DNA of 64,000 bases from the NCBI GenBank assembly GCA_000383115.1, contig KB910522.1:134714-198713 (forward strand). Direction: 5' to 3'. Shown here in pieces: positions 1 to 11,897 of this stretch. This DNA comes from an alpha proteobacterium SCGC AAA015-N04 (GTDB lineage Bacteria; Pseudomonadota; Alphaproteobacteria; Puniceispirillales; Marisalimonadaceae). Below the pieces are notes generated by a model, which saw only the letters and a list, made by a program, of their open reading frames with translations, did no database searches and had not been told where the DNA came from. Made by a program: the position numbers and the translations under genes. Every line of letters starts with the position of its first letter. Within the stretch, counting starts at the first letter, position 1.

Positions 1-696
1 ATTGAATGTATGAATGGAAACACTTTTTGTGCTGATAATTTTATTTTTAATGGAGATCCTCCAACTTTCTATAATGAGATTTTGCAATCAAAGATATCCA
101 AAAGGAAAAAGTTTTTACCAGAGAGATTTACAAGTTATTCTTTTGGTATGTTTGTTTTATTCTTTGGAACGAAAAAAAATTATCCAAATATTGCTCATCA
201 TTCAATTTGGTTGGGTAAAAGATTTAAAAGCTTATTAACTGATATATTCGACAATAAGACTTTAAGTGACGATTTTTCATTATACATTCATAGACCAACA
301 GCTACTGATAAATCTTTTGCACCTCAAGATTGCGATAGTTTCTATGTTTTGTGCCCTGTGCCAAATTTACAAGGTAAAGTTAATTGGAATGAAGAAGGTG
401 ACAAATTAAAAGATAGAATAGTTAATGCCTTAGATTTAACTATTCTACCACAGTTAAAGGAAAATATTTGTGACGCATTTTACATGACACCAATAGATTT
501 TAAAAATAATTATCGCTCTACTCATGGTGCGGGATTTTCAATTGCACCAAATTTTTCTCAATCCGCGTGGTTTAGGTATCACAATAAAGACCCTCATATT
601 GATAATTTATTTTTTGCTGCAGCTGGTGCTCATCCAGGCGCAGGTATACCTGGTGTTTTGTCATCTGCAAAAGTTGTTGAAAATCTTTTAAAATAA
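1..696 (+). CDS. crtI: Phytoene desaturase (CrtI), C-terminal part, cut by the window edge
   Basis: The reading frame is open to base 1, so the N-terminal dinucleotide-binding part lies outside the window and the ATG at 10 is an internal Met. About 231 residues remain. The C-terminal signature AGAHPGAGIPGVLSSAK is typical of the FAD-binding end of CrtI-type desaturases, preceded by a GAGFSIAPNFSQSAWFR segment as in bacterial CrtI. CrtI introduces double bonds into phytoene to give lycopene. It lies 11 bases before crtB, co-directional with crtY and blh, so it is part of a carotenoid/retinal operon. Assignment as CrtI rather than another carotenoid oxidase rests on the crtB neighbour and the signature. 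Confidence 0.93.
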   Translation: MECMNGNTFCADNFIFNGDPPTFYNEILQSKISKRKKFLPERFTSYSFGMFVLFFGTKKNYPNIAHHSIWLGKRFKSLLTDIFDNKTLSDDFSLYIHRPTATDKSFAPQDCDSFYVLCPVPNLQGKVNWNEEGDKLKDRIVNALDLTILPQLKENICDAFYMTPIDFKNNYRSTHGAGFSIAPNFSQSAWFRYHNKDPHIDNLFFAAAGAHPGAGIPGVLSSAKVVENLLK

Positions 697-707
697 AGAG
701 CAAATTT

Positions 708-1622
708 ATGGATTACCATATCAAGAATGCCAAGTCAGTTTTGAAAAAAAATGGTAAGAGTTTTTATTGGGCGGGGAAACTTCTCACTGAAGAATACATT
801 AATAGAGCATCATTATTATATTGTTTTTGTAGAGCTTTAGACGATATAGCCGACAGCGGAAAAGAAAACGCATTAAATCAACTCAACAGTATTAGACTAA
901 ATGTTAGAAAAAAATTATTTTCTAAATTAGAAAATCTTTACAAAATAAAATATCCTACATTTTTTAAAGAGCCCTCTCACAAAGCAGTTATTGATTTAAT
1001 TGACGGTCTCATTTTAGATCAGAATAATGTATTATTTAAAGAACAACGTGAACTTATTAGATATTCTTATCATGTTGCTGGTACTGTTGGCTTAATGATG
1101 TGTGATGCGGTCAAATGTACAAATGATGAAGCTAAATTATTTGCTATTGATCTTGGAATAGCTATGCAGTTAACGAATATAGCAAGAGATGTGTTGGAGG
1201 ATGCAAATATGGGCAGAAGATATTTACCAGGTTCTTGGATAGATAATATCTCACCTAATGACATTGTGATTGCTGCAAAAACAAATGATTTAAAAAAAAT
1301 TAAAATTATTTCTAATGGTATTAAAAAATTATTACTATTAGCAGAAAGTTATTATTCAAGTGGTGCAAAAGGTTTTTTTTACTTACCTCTCAAATCTAGA
1401 ATAGCAATCTCAGTAGCATCTGGCGTCTATAGACAAATAGGTGTGCAATTACAAAATCAAAAACATAATTGGCATAATGGCAGACAAGTGACTTCAATTT
1501 TAACAAAAACAAAAATTACATTATTAAGTATTTTAAAAGAATTATTTTTACATAGGCTTAAAAAAGAACATAAGTCTGAACTTCACATTGATTTAAAAGG
1601 ATTAGTTAATTTTGATAAATAA
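708..1622 (+). CDS. crtB: Phytoene synthase
   Basis: 304 residues, the usual length for bacterial CrtB of the squalene/phytoene synthase family. Two aspartate-rich Mg-diphosphate binding motifs are visible: DDIAD at residues 45-49 and DVLED at 161-165 within an NIARDVLEDANMGRRYLP block. It condenses two geranylgeranyl diphosphates into phytoene. It follows crtI by 11 bases, and its last 11 bases overlap the start of crtY, suggesting translational coupling. The GGPP synthase (crtE) is not seen here and is probably upstream of the window. Confidence 0.96.
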   Translation: MDYHIKNAKSVLKKNGKSFYWAGKLLTEEYINRASLLYCFCRALDDIADSGKENALNQLNSIRLNVRKKLFSKLENLYKIKYPTFFKEPSHKAVIDLIDGLILDQNNVLFKEQRELIRYSYHVAGTVGLMMCDAVKCTNDEAKLFAIDLGIAMQLTNIARDVLEDANMGRRYLPGSWIDNISPNDIVIAAKTNDLKKIKIISNGIKKLLLLAESYYSSGAKGFFYLPLKSRIAISVASGVYRQIGVQLQNQKHNWHNGRQVTSILTKTKITLLSILKELFLHRLKKEHKSELHIDLKGLVNFDK

Positions 1623-2712
1623 AGAAATTAATATTATTGGAGGTGGGTGTGCAGCTTTTTCATTTGCTAGATTAAGTAATCACTTACCCAATTACAGATT
1701 TAATTTGTTTATAGGTAAAAACAAAGACAAACCAAAAGATCATTTTTGGGGATTTTGGAAAAACAACTTTAACGATGAAGCCTTTATGAATGCAAATCAT
1801 ACGTGGACAAAATGGGCGATACAAACAAAACATTCTCGACATATATTAGAATCTAAAAAACATCCATATTGTGTAATAAAAAGACAAAAATGGTTAGATG
1901 TGTGTAAGAGAACATGTAAAAGCAAAAAAATTAAAATTTTTGAAAAAAATGTATATGAAAAGAGTAATAAATTATTCACGCATGACGAAAAAATTGAAGG
2001 TGATTTAATATTTGATAGCAGACCACCAAGTATACCTAATAATACTTTACTACAGCACTTTGAAGGTTTTGTTATAAACTCTACAAAAGATGTTTTTGAT
2101 GATAAGACAGTTATTTTAATGGACTTTAGATGTGATCAGTCAAAAGGATTACATTTTATTTACTTATTACCATTTAGCAAAAGAAAAGCACTTGTCGAAT
2201 CAACAATGTTTTCAAAAAAAATTGCAAATAAAAAATTTTATTCTGTTGAAATTTCAAAATATCTTAGAAGGTATTTTAACTTGGATAAATTTACAAAGAG
2301 TAATCATGAAAAAGGAGTAATACCTATGCATTATATATCTAAAAATTCTGAAGGAATATATAATATAGGAACTAGAGGAGGAGCGGTGAGACCTTCTTCA
2401 GGATATGCATTCACTTTTATACAAAAACAAGTGTTTCAAATTGTTAGTCAGTTAATAAAAGGAAGAACAGTTAGTACAAATATTCACAAAAAGTTAGATT
2501 TGTTTTTAGATAATATTTTCATAAATGTAATCAACGAATTTCCGTTGCTTGCTCCAAAAATTTTTTCTACCCTAGCTAAAACTCTAAATGGTGACGAATG
2601 GGCTAAATTTATGTCTGGAAATTCTAATTTATTGATAATTTGCAAAATAATTTTATCAATGCCTAAACTGCCGTTTATTAAGTCATTTCTTCGTGTTGTG
2701 TATCACAAATGA
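1612..2712 (+). CDS. crtY: Lycopene beta-cyclase
   Basis: 366 residues, CrtY type. An N-terminal nucleotide-binding loop (IIGGGCAAFSFA, residues 8-19) binds FAD; an FDSRPP motif and a later IPMHY segment are family features. It cyclises both ends of lycopene to beta-carotene. The start is TTG at 1612, inside the end of crtB (11-base overlap); no later start would preserve the dinucleotide-binding loop. The stop overlaps the blh start (ATGA at 2709-2712). Gene order crtI-crtB-crtY-blh indicates that its product is cleaved to retinal. Confidence 0.93.
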   Translation: MINKEINIIGGGCAAFSFARLSNHLPNYRFNLFIGKNKDKPKDHFWGFWKNNFNDEAFMNANHTWTKWAIQTKHSRHILESKKHPYCVIKRQKWLDVCKRTCKSKKIKIFEKNVYEKSNKLFTHDEKIEGDLIFDSRPPSIPNNTLLQHFEGFVINSTKDVFDDKTVILMDFRCDQSKGLHFIYLLPFSKRKALVESTMFSKKIANKKFYSVEISKYLRRYFNLDKFTKSNHEKGVIPMHYISKNSEGIYNIGTRGGAVRPSSGYAFTFIQKQVFQIVSQLIKGRTVSTNIHKKLDLFLDNIFINVINEFPLLAPKIFSTLAKTLNGDEWAKFMSGNSNLLIICKIILSMPKLPFIKSFLRVVYHK

Positions 2713-3530
2713 GTAATTTTGCCCTTGATTGGATAGACTACATTTCACTATTTTTAATTATTTTTGTTGGAATTCCTCATGGAGCTTTTGACGGCGCTAT
2801 TTCTGTTACACTTGGTTTTACAAAAAATTTTTATTTGCAATTACGCTTTATAGTTATTTACCTGTTAGTTGCATTTGGAGTGATGATATTGTGGTATTTT
2901 CTCCCAGTTTTAACACTTTTTTTATTTTTATTAACTAGTATTTTTCATTTTGGGTGTGGTGATTTAAGTTGGGAAAAAGATAATCTGTATTATTTTAGAG
3001 GATATGCTCATGGTGGTTTAGTTGTTTTAGGTATTATTTTTTTTAATCAAGATGATGTCGAGTCTCTTTTTACTATACTATCAGGAGATTATTCATCCAT
3101 ATTGTGGCAATTTTTACATATAGCCTTATTTACTTGGTTATTATCTATATTAATATTATTACTTAATTTCAAAAAAATTAAAGTGTGTAAATATTATATC
3201 AAACTCTTAACTTTAATAATGATTATAATTATAATTTTTCCTCCTCTGCTAGCCTTTGCTATGTATTTTTGTTTCATTCATAGCATTCACCACATCAAAA
3301 GAATTTTACCAAAATTAATTAACTTCATGGAAAAGAAAAAAATATTCTACTTAGTGATCATTTTTTCTTTTATTAGTTGGTTAGGGGGAGGTATAGCTTT
3401 TTATATTATATCAAGTCTAAATACACATACAGAAGCAATTGTAAAAGTGACTTTTATTGGTTTAGCAGCATTAACTTTCCCTCACATGATTCTAGTTGAT
3501 GGTATTTTTAGATCAAAATTTAAAGTGTAA
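2709..3530 (+). CDS. blh: Beta-carotene 15,15'-dioxygenase (Brp/Blh family)
   Basis: 273 residues, strongly hydrophobic with several membrane segments. Conserved histidine motifs of the Brp/Blh family are present: GIPHGAFDG (His24), FHFGCGD (His80) and a FIHSIHHIKR segment, the likely iron ligands. The family cleaves beta-carotene into two retinals, the chromophore of proteorhodopsins. It overlaps crtY by four bases (ATGA) and is the last gene of the cluster, ending 11 bases from the convergent ubiA. No rhodopsin gene is present in the window, so its role in light capture is inferred from family and context. Confidence 0.93.
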   Translation: MSNFALDWIDYISLFLIIFVGIPHGAFDGAISVTLGFTKNFYLQLRFIVIYLLVAFGVMILWYFLPVLTLFLFLLTSIFHFGCGDLSWEKDNLYYFRGYAHGGLVVLGIIFFNQDDVESLFTILSGDYSSILWQFLHIALFTWLLSILILLLNFKKIKVCKYYIKLLTLIMIIIIIFPPLLAFAMYFCFIHSIHHIKRILPKLINFMEKKKIFYLVIIFSFISWLGGGIAFYIISSLNTHTEAIVKVTFIGLAALTFPHMILVDGIFRSKFKV

Positions 3531-3541
3531 CATTTTAATTT

Positions 3542-4459
3542 TTAAAAATTTATATGATTAGCTAAGGATGACAAAGTTAAAATTAATCCCAATGATACAT
3601 TTGATTTAAATATTTTTAATGGATTGTTTCTATCTAAATTTTTTAACTTCAATACTTGATTCATTAAATGAATTCCACAAAAGAACACCCCTACAAACCA
3701 AAAGAAATTGTTTTTTAAAAAAAATCCACTTAATAATAATAAAATAAACATAAAAATATAGGAGGTACCAACAAAAAAAGTTAAAAAATTCTTTGCAGAT
3801 ACAGCAGAATTTTCTACGCCTAAGATTTCATCTTCATTTTTATCCTGACATCCATAAATAGTGTCGTAACCAATGATCCAAAAAACAGTTGCAAAATACA
3901 TTAAAAATATTCCTAAATTCCATTGCTCATTTGCGGATGCCCATGCTGTTGGAACAGCCCAACTAAATGTTAATCCTAAAATAACTTGTGGCCATTTAGT
4001 AAATCTTTTTGCTAAGGGGTAAATGATAATTAAAGGTATTGCAGCAAGTGCAACTATCCATGTATAAATATTTAATTGGTATAAACAGATAAATCCAACA
4101 AATAGCATTATTATTAAAAAATAAAATGCACCCGGAATTGAGATTTCACCGTTAGCTAAAGGTCTTCTTTTTGTTCTAGTTATTTTTTTATCAATGTCCT
4201 TATCCCACATGTCATTAACAGTGCATCCTGCACCCCTCATAACTACTGAGCCTATCAAAAAGATAAACATAATTTTTGTACAGTCTATAAGATTTAAACT
4301 TGTTAAAGGAAGAACCCACCATCCAGGAAGTACAAGTAGCCAAAACCCAACGGGTCTATCGAATCTTCCTAATCTTATCCACTTAAGCGAGCTTTTAGGT
4401 AGTATGTTCCACCAACCATTGTCTAAAATATCTGAATTATTTTGTTTTGGTATATTCAT
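3542..4459 (-). CDS. ubiA: 4-hydroxybenzoate polyprenyltransferase
   Basis: 305 residues with multiple membrane helices. The first prenyl-diphosphate/Mg motif NDMWDKDID lies at residues 82-90 and the second near residue 200 (YDTIYGCQDKNED). UbiA attaches the polyprenyl tail to 4-hydroxybenzoate in ubiquinone synthesis at the inner membrane. The RGAGCTVNDMWD block is characteristic of UbiA rather than CtaB; the window also has a separate ctaB beside the oxidase genes. It is divergent from rsmE and convergent with blh. Confidence 0.94.
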   Translation of the reverse strand: MNIPKQNNSDILDNGWWNILPKSSLKWIRLGRFDRPVGFWLLVLPGWWVLPLTSLNLIDCTKIMFIFLIGSVVMRGAGCTVNDMWDKDIDKKITRTKRRPLANGEISIPGAFYFLIIMLFVGFICLYQLNIYTWIVALAAIPLIIIYPLAKRFTKWPQVILGLTFSWAVPTAWASANEQWNLGIFLMYFATVFWIIGYDTIYGCQDKNEDEILGVENSAVSAKNFLTFFVGTSYIFMFILLLLSGFFLKNNFFWFVGVFFCGIHLMNQVLKLKNLDRNNPLKIFKSNVSLGLILTLSSLANHINF

Positions 4460-4536
4460 AAATAATGCAATATCATTTTAATATTTCTTAATCAATTATC
4501 AGTAAAATAATTTTTTAATAATATAGGTTTTTATAA

Positions 4537-5295
4537 ATGTTAGATTTATCTTATAAGGCTAAAGTAAGGATTTATTTTCCTAAAAAAATGGCACTAAAAC
4601 AAACAGTTATACTTTCATCAAAACAAGTTCACTATCTCACAAATGTAATGCGGAAAAAGAAAGATGACATAATATTGATTTTCAATAATGTTGATGGTGA
4701 ATTTTTAGCTAAAATAACAAAAATTCATAAAAAAAATATTATTTTAGACATAATCAAAAAAACTAGAGACATAGGTGAAGAAATTGATTTATGGATATTA
4801 TTTTCACCAGTTAAGAAATCACCAACAGAATTAATTATACAAAAGGCAACCGAATTAGGGGCTTCGAAAATTTTTCCTGTAATTACTGATCGAACTATTA
4901 CAAAACAAATAAATTTAGATAGATTGCTTGATATTGCTATTGAGGCATCAGAACAATGTGAACGTCTAACAATACCAGAAATATTTGATTTAAAAAAATT
5001 AAAGGACTTAATTGATAGTTGGGATAAAAAAAGAATTATCCTTTATGGTGATGAGACAATAAGAAAAAGAGATGAAATTAAATTTAATTTTCAGAATCTA
5101 AATTTTAATTCTTTAGGTGCTATACTAATTGGCCCAGAAGGTGGTTTTAGTAATAATGAGATAAATTATCTAAGAAAAAAAACTTTTATTAAACCAGTTG
5201 ATTTAGGTCCAAGAATTTTAAGATCTGACACAGCTGTAATTTCAACTATAGTTTTATGGCACTGTTTGAACGGTGATATGAAAAAATATACATAA
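4537..5295 (+). CDS. rsmE: 16S rRNA (uracil1498-N3)-methyltransferase
   Basis: 252 residues, normal for RsmE. The SPOUT-fold SAM-binding knot is clear at the C-terminus: IGPEGGFSNNEI followed by LGPRILRSDTAVI. The N-terminal PUA-like part contains the usual VHYLTNVMR segment. It methylates N3 of U1498 in 16S rRNA. In many alphaproteobacteria rsmE sits between ubiA and gshA, as here. The ATG at 4537 gives a slightly long N-terminus; a later ATG at 4588 would remove the first beta strand, so the longer form is kept. Confidence 0.94.
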   Translation: MLDLSYKAKVRIYFPKKMALKQTVILSSKQVHYLTNVMRKKKDDIILIFNNVDGEFLAKITKIHKKNIILDIIKKTRDIGEEIDLWILFSPVKKSPTELIIQKATELGASKIFPVITDRTITKQINLDRLLDIAIEASEQCERLTIPEIFDLKKLKDLIDSWDKKRIILYGDETIRKRDEIKFNFQNLNFNSLGAILIGPEGGFSNNEINYLRKKTFIKPVDLGPRILRSDTAVISTIVLWHCLNGDMKKYT

Positions 5296-5387
5296 TTTAA
5301 TAATTAAGTATCAATGTGTTCAAGGAAATATTATAATAAAAATTTAATTTATATTTTTTAAAGCTTACCATAACATAAGAGACCATT

Positions 5388-6734
5388 ATGCAAAGATTAG
5401 AAAAGGAACAGCTTATAAATTGGTTTAAAGCTGGTGAAAAGCCCAGAGAAAACTGGAAAATAGGTACAGAACATGAAAAATTTGTTTTTCATTTAAATAA
5501 CCTTGAAAGAGCAGGATATTTTGGTAAATCAGGAATAAGTGAGTTATTAAATAACCTTGCAAAAGAAAATAATTGGGAAAAAGTTTTAGAAAATAATAAT
5601 ATCATTGGTCTTAAAGATGAAAGAGGTGCATCAATTTCTTTGGAGCCTGGAGGTCAATTAGAATTGTCAGGATCTCCTTTGGAAAATTTACATCAAACAT
5701 GCAAAGAGACTGGCAGACATTTGCACATAATGAAAAAAGCTATGAATAAGCTTGATTTGTTAATGATTGGATTAGGACATGATCCTAAATGGTCTCAATC
5801 AAAACAAAAATGGATGCCTAAGGGTCGTTATGAAATCATGAAAAACTTTATGCCTAAAGTAGGTAAACTTGGTTTAGATATGATGTTAAGAACGTGCACT
5901 ATTCAAGTTAATCTTGATTATTTAAATGAAAAAGATATGGTACAAAAATTTCAAATATCATTAGCCTTACAATCAATCGCAACAGCTATTTTTGCAAATT
6001 CCCCTTTTGTTGAGGGTAGAGAAAGTGGTTATTTATCCTCCAGAGCAATAGTATGGACTGATACTGATCCACATAGAACAGGTGTACCTGAGATAGTATT
6101 TACTAAACATTTTGGTTATGAAGCATGGTTGGATTATGTCCTTAAAGTACCAATGTATTTTGTTTATAGGGAAGGTAAATACATTGATGTATCTGGAAAA
6201 TCTTTTTTAGATTTTATGTGCGGACAGTTGGAAGGTTTTGAAGGTCAATTTCCTTCAATACAAGATTGGGAAGACCACATAACTGTTCCATTCCCTGAAG
6301 TAAGGCTTAAACAATATTTAGAAATGAGAGGGGCAGATGGAGGTCCTTGGAATATAATTTGTGCTTTGCCAGCTCTATGGGTAGGTTTGTTGTATGATAA
6401 AGAAGCTCAATTAGAGGCTTATGATTTAGCTAAACCATTTATGAATAAAATGCTCCTTGAAGATACAAGAATTTCGGCTGCAAAATATGGTTTAAATGGT
6501 AAAATAGGTAGTAAAAATATTATTGAAATAGCTGAAGAAATGTTAAGGATATCTAGTTTAGGTCTTGAAAGGCGCAATAAATTAGATCACAGGGGTATTG
6601 ATGAAAGACAGTTTCTAGATCCGCTAGTAAATATTATTAAAAATAAAACTACAGGTTCTGATACACTTTTAGAAAAGTTTAGAAACACTTGGCAAAAAAA
6701 CATTGACAGAATTTTTAGTGAAAATGCTTTTTGA
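5388..6734 (+). CDS. gshA: Glutamate-cysteine ligase, alphaproteobacterial/plant type
   Basis: 448 residues, matching the GCS2 (plant/alphaproteobacterial) form rather than the longer enterobacterial one. Visible landmarks are WKIGTEHEKF near the N-terminus (ATP/Mg site), a LEPGGQLELSG segment, and a central MMLRTCTIQVNLDY block. It makes gamma-glutamylcysteine, the first step of glutathione synthesis. It ends four bases from the convergent tldD with no visible terminator. The second enzyme, gshB, is not in the window. Confidence 0.95.
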   Translation: MQRLEKEQLINWFKAGEKPRENWKIGTEHEKFVFHLNNLERAGYFGKSGISELLNNLAKENNWEKVLENNNIIGLKDERGASISLEPGGQLELSGSPLENLHQTCKETGRHLHIMKKAMNKLDLLMIGLGHDPKWSQSKQKWMPKGRYEIMKNFMPKVGKLGLDMMLRTCTIQVNLDYLNEKDMVQKFQISLALQSIATAIFANSPFVEGRESGYLSSRAIVWTDTDPHRTGVPEIVFTKHFGYEAWLDYVLKVPMYFVYREGKYIDVSGKSFLDFMCGQLEGFEGQFPSIQDWEDHITVPFPEVRLKQYLEMRGADGGPWNIICALPALWVGLLYDKEAQLEAYDLAKPFMNKMLLEDTRISAAKYGLNGKIGSKNIIEIAEEMLRISSLGLERRNKLDHRGIDERQFLDPLVNIIKNKTTGSDTLLEKFRNTWQKNIDRIFSENAF

Positions 6735-6738
6735 TATA

Positions 6739-8187
6739 CTAGTTCGTATCTGTACCTCCCACTGTTATCCCTCCCATTAGTAAGGTAGGTTGTCCAACGC
6801 CAACAGGAACGCCCTGACCTTCCTTACCACAGGTGCCAACTCCATCATCTAAAGACATATCATTTCCAATTAGAGAAATTTTTGACATCGCATCTGGTCC
6901 ATTACCTATTAAAGTAGCCCCTTTTAAGGGTTGCTTCACTTTCCCATTTTCTACGAGATAAGCTTCCGAAGCAGAAAAAACAAACTTCCCATTTGTGATA
7001 TCTACTTGTCCACCAGCAAAATTAACTGCGTAAATACCCCTTTTAACAGAGCTTATAATTTCTTCTGGTTCGATAGTTCCATTATCCATGAATGTGTTAG
7101 TCATTCTAGGCATAGGATAATGAGAATAAGACTGTCTTCTTCCATTTCCAGTTGGTTCCATTTTCATTAGTCTAGCGTTCTGTCTGTCTTGCATATAGTT
7201 TTTTAAAATTCCATTTTCAATTAAGATATTTTTAGATGATTTTGTCCCTTCATCATCTATTGTAATTGATCCTCTTTTATTTTCGATTGTCCCGTCATCA
7301 ATAACCGTAACCCCATCAGCTGTAACTTTTTCTCCAATTTTACCTGAAAATATCGAAGTACCTTTTCTATTAAAATCGCCTTCTAATCCATGACCTACGG
7401 CTTCGTGTAACATGACACCAGGCCATCCAGGCCCTAAAATGACTGGCATTTCTCCAGCTGGAGTTGGAATGGATTCTAAGTTGGTATTAGCAATTCTCAA
7501 AGCCTCTTTTACTTTACCTTTCCATCTGTCTGAATTAATCCATTCTTCATACATACCTCTTCCACCGCATCCTGAACTGCCTGTTTCCCTTCTACCATTT
7601 TTTTCAACTACCAAAGAAACATTCAATCTTATTAAAGGTCTGATGTCTGCAGATCTTTCTCCATCACCTCTTAATATTTGTATTGCTTGATAAGAAGCTG
7701 AAATAGACGCTGATACTTGAATAACATTTGTATCTATCGACCTTGCGTAGGTATCTATTTCTTGTAGTAAGCTAGTCTTTACTTTAAATGAAGTTTCCTC
7801 TAGCGGATTAATTGATGTATAAAGTGGTTTATTATTTCTATGTAATGGTCCAGGGGCCATAATACCTGAGTAATTTTTTGATACTGATTTAACAGTTTCT
7901 GAAGCTCTTTTCAGAGAAGATTCTGTTATTTCTCCCGAATGAGCAAAACCCCTAGCCTCTCCTGCAATTGCTCTTAAACCAAATCCTTTAGTGCTATCGT
8001 AGGCAATATTTTTCATCCTGCCGTCATCAAATGAAAACGATTCTGATTTAGTTGATTCAAGATACAATTCACCATCATCTGAGTCTTGCAAAGTGTCTGA
8101 AAGTAAAGATTGCACTTTTCTTAGATCAAAGTCATTATTTTCATAAAAAATTTTGTCAGTGATTTCTAACGGTGATTTATGTTGCAT
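6739..8187 (-). CDS. tldD: Metalloprotease TldD
   Basis: 482 residues, full length. The zinc motif HEAVGH is at residues 261-266, followed by GLEGDFNRKGTS as in TldD. The TldD/TldE heterodimer degrades small or unfolded peptides and takes part in peptide modification pathways in other bacteria. The partner TldE (PmbA) is not in this window. tldD is divergent from the cytochrome oxidase operon, a common alphaproteobacterial neighbourhood. The start ATG at 8187 fits the family. Confidence 0.96.
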   Translation of the reverse strand: MQHKSPLEITDKIFYENNDFDLRKVQSLLSDTLQDSDDGELYLESTKSESFSFDDGRMKNIAYDSTKGFGLRAIAGEARGFAHSGEITESSLKRASETVKSVSKNYSGIMAPGPLHRNNKPLYTSINPLEETSFKVKTSLLQEIDTYARSIDTNVIQVSASISASYQAIQILRGDGERSADIRPLIRLNVSLVVEKNGRRETGSSGCGGRGMYEEWINSDRWKGKVKEALRIANTNLESIPTPAGEMPVILGPGWPGVMLHEAVGHGLEGDFNRKGTSIFSGKIGEKVTADGVTVIDDGTIENKRGSITIDDEGTKSSKNILIENGILKNYMQDRQNARLMKMEPTGNGRRQSYSHYPMPRMTNTFMDNGTIEPEEIISSVKRGIYAVNFAGGQVDITNGKFVFSASEAYLVENGKVKQPLKGATLIGNGPDAMSKISLIGNDMSLDDGVGTCGKEGQGVPVGVGQPTLLMGGITVGGTDTN

Positions 8188-8450
8188 TTTATACCTATCG
8201 TTTTAAGAATTAACTACTTTAACATGGCATTATAGTTTAGTTTCTTCAAGGTTGAAGGTTAAAAAATGAATATTTTATGATTAAATCAAATTTTTAATGA
8301 AAAATTACAATTTATTTTGTTTTTGACCTAGCATTTTTTAAAAAAAAGCATTAAATAATACTTATTATACATTTTAGAATCATTTTAAAAACTTTTATAA
8401 ATATTTACTATTGATAGTGAATTATAAATCACGATTGAGGAGAATCAACA
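8188..8450. promoter_or_regulatory. Divergent intergenic region of tldD and the cox operon
   Basis: This 263-base AT-rich stretch is the longest non-coding interval in the window and must hold promoters for tldD and coxB. A TTGACC resembling a -35 box lies at 8323-8328, but no well-spaced -10 box can be chosen in such AT-rich sequence. A strong Shine-Dalgarno sequence GAGGAG is at 8437-8442, eight bases before the coxB ATG. No riboswitch or small gene was recognised. Confidence 0.4.
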
Positions 8451-10945
<2,495 letters not shown>

Positions 10946-10966
10946 TTTAATTCTAGGATAGCTTCA

Positions 10967-11887
10967 TTGAATACAAAAACTTTTACAAACAATTTAGATA
11001 ACAGTATCAAGTTTGGGAACTCACCAACTGATTATCTGATTTTAATGAAACCGAGGGTTATGTCATTAGTAGTGTTTACTGCTTTCGTTGGTTATTTTGT
11101 AGGCTTATCAGATAATACTGATCCCTTGAACCCAATACTCGCTACAATTGGTATATTTGCTATTGCAATTGGTGCAGGCGCATCAGGTGCATTAAATCAA
11201 TGGTATGAAAGAGATATCGATACTATTATGGAAAGGACAAGGAACAGACCGATACCTTCAAAAAAAATTGAACCTTCAGAGGCACTTACCTTTGGTATAA
11301 TATTATCTTTTATTTCAGTAATTATACTCGGGCTAGCTGTAAACTGGTTTTCTGCGTCACTACTTGCTTTTACAATCATTTTTTACGCTTTTATCTATAC
11401 TGTGTTACTAAAAAGATCTACTATACAAAATATCGTTATAGGAGGTGCATCAGGAGCTTTTCCTCCAGTAATAGGTTATTCTCTAATTGATGGTAACATT
11501 TCAATAGAACCATTGATTCTTTTTGGGATAATTTTTTTGTGGACACCGCCACATTTTTGGGCTTTGGCACTTTTGAGACAAAATGAATACAAATTAGCAA
11601 ATATACCTATGTTACCAGTTGTTTATGGTGAAAAAATAACAAGAAAATACATATTATATTATGTGTTATTATTAATACCTTTTTCGTTATTACCATTTGC
11701 GCTAGGTTATTCTTCATTAGTTTATTTTAGTGCCTCTATACTTTTAGGATTTGAATTCTTAAGACGAACGCACTCATTAATGAAAGTTAAAACTAATGCT
11801 GAAAAAAAATTGTTTTTATTTTCTATCACTTACTTATTTTTGCTATTTTTAAGTATATGTTTAGACAAATTTTATCAAAATTTTTAG
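10967..11887 (+). CDS. ctaB: Protoheme IX farnesyltransferase (heme O synthase)
   Basis: 306 residues, UbiA superfamily, multi-helix membrane protein. The Mg-prenyl motif NQWYERDID followed by MERTRNRPIP is diagnostic for CtaB/Cox10. It adds a farnesyl group to heme B; CtaA, not in the window, would then make heme A. The start is TTG at 10967; no ATG lies near the expected N-terminus. It sits 21 bases after coxA, in the usual alphaproteobacterial position. Confidence 0.95.
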   Translation: MNTKTFTNNLDNSIKFGNSPTDYLILMKPRVMSLVVFTAFVGYFVGLSDNTDPLNPILATIGIFAIAIGAGASGALNQWYERDIDTIMERTRNRPIPSKKIEPSEALTFGIILSFISVIILGLAVNWFSASLLAFTIIFYAFIYTVLLKRSTIQNIVIGGASGAFPPVIGYSLIDGNISIEPLILFGIIFLWTPPHFWALALLRQNEYKLANIPMLPVVYGEKITRKYILYYVLLLIPFSLLPFALGYSSLVYFSASILLGFEFLRRTHSLMKVKTNAEKKLFLFSITYLFLLFLSICLDKFYQNF

Positions 11888-11897
11888 AAGTATTCAT

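Noticed and set aside
7412-7690. A 92-codon plus-strand frame inside tldD
   Set aside because: It lies wholly antisense to a well-conserved tldD and encodes low-complexity, unfamiliar sequence; it is a shadow.
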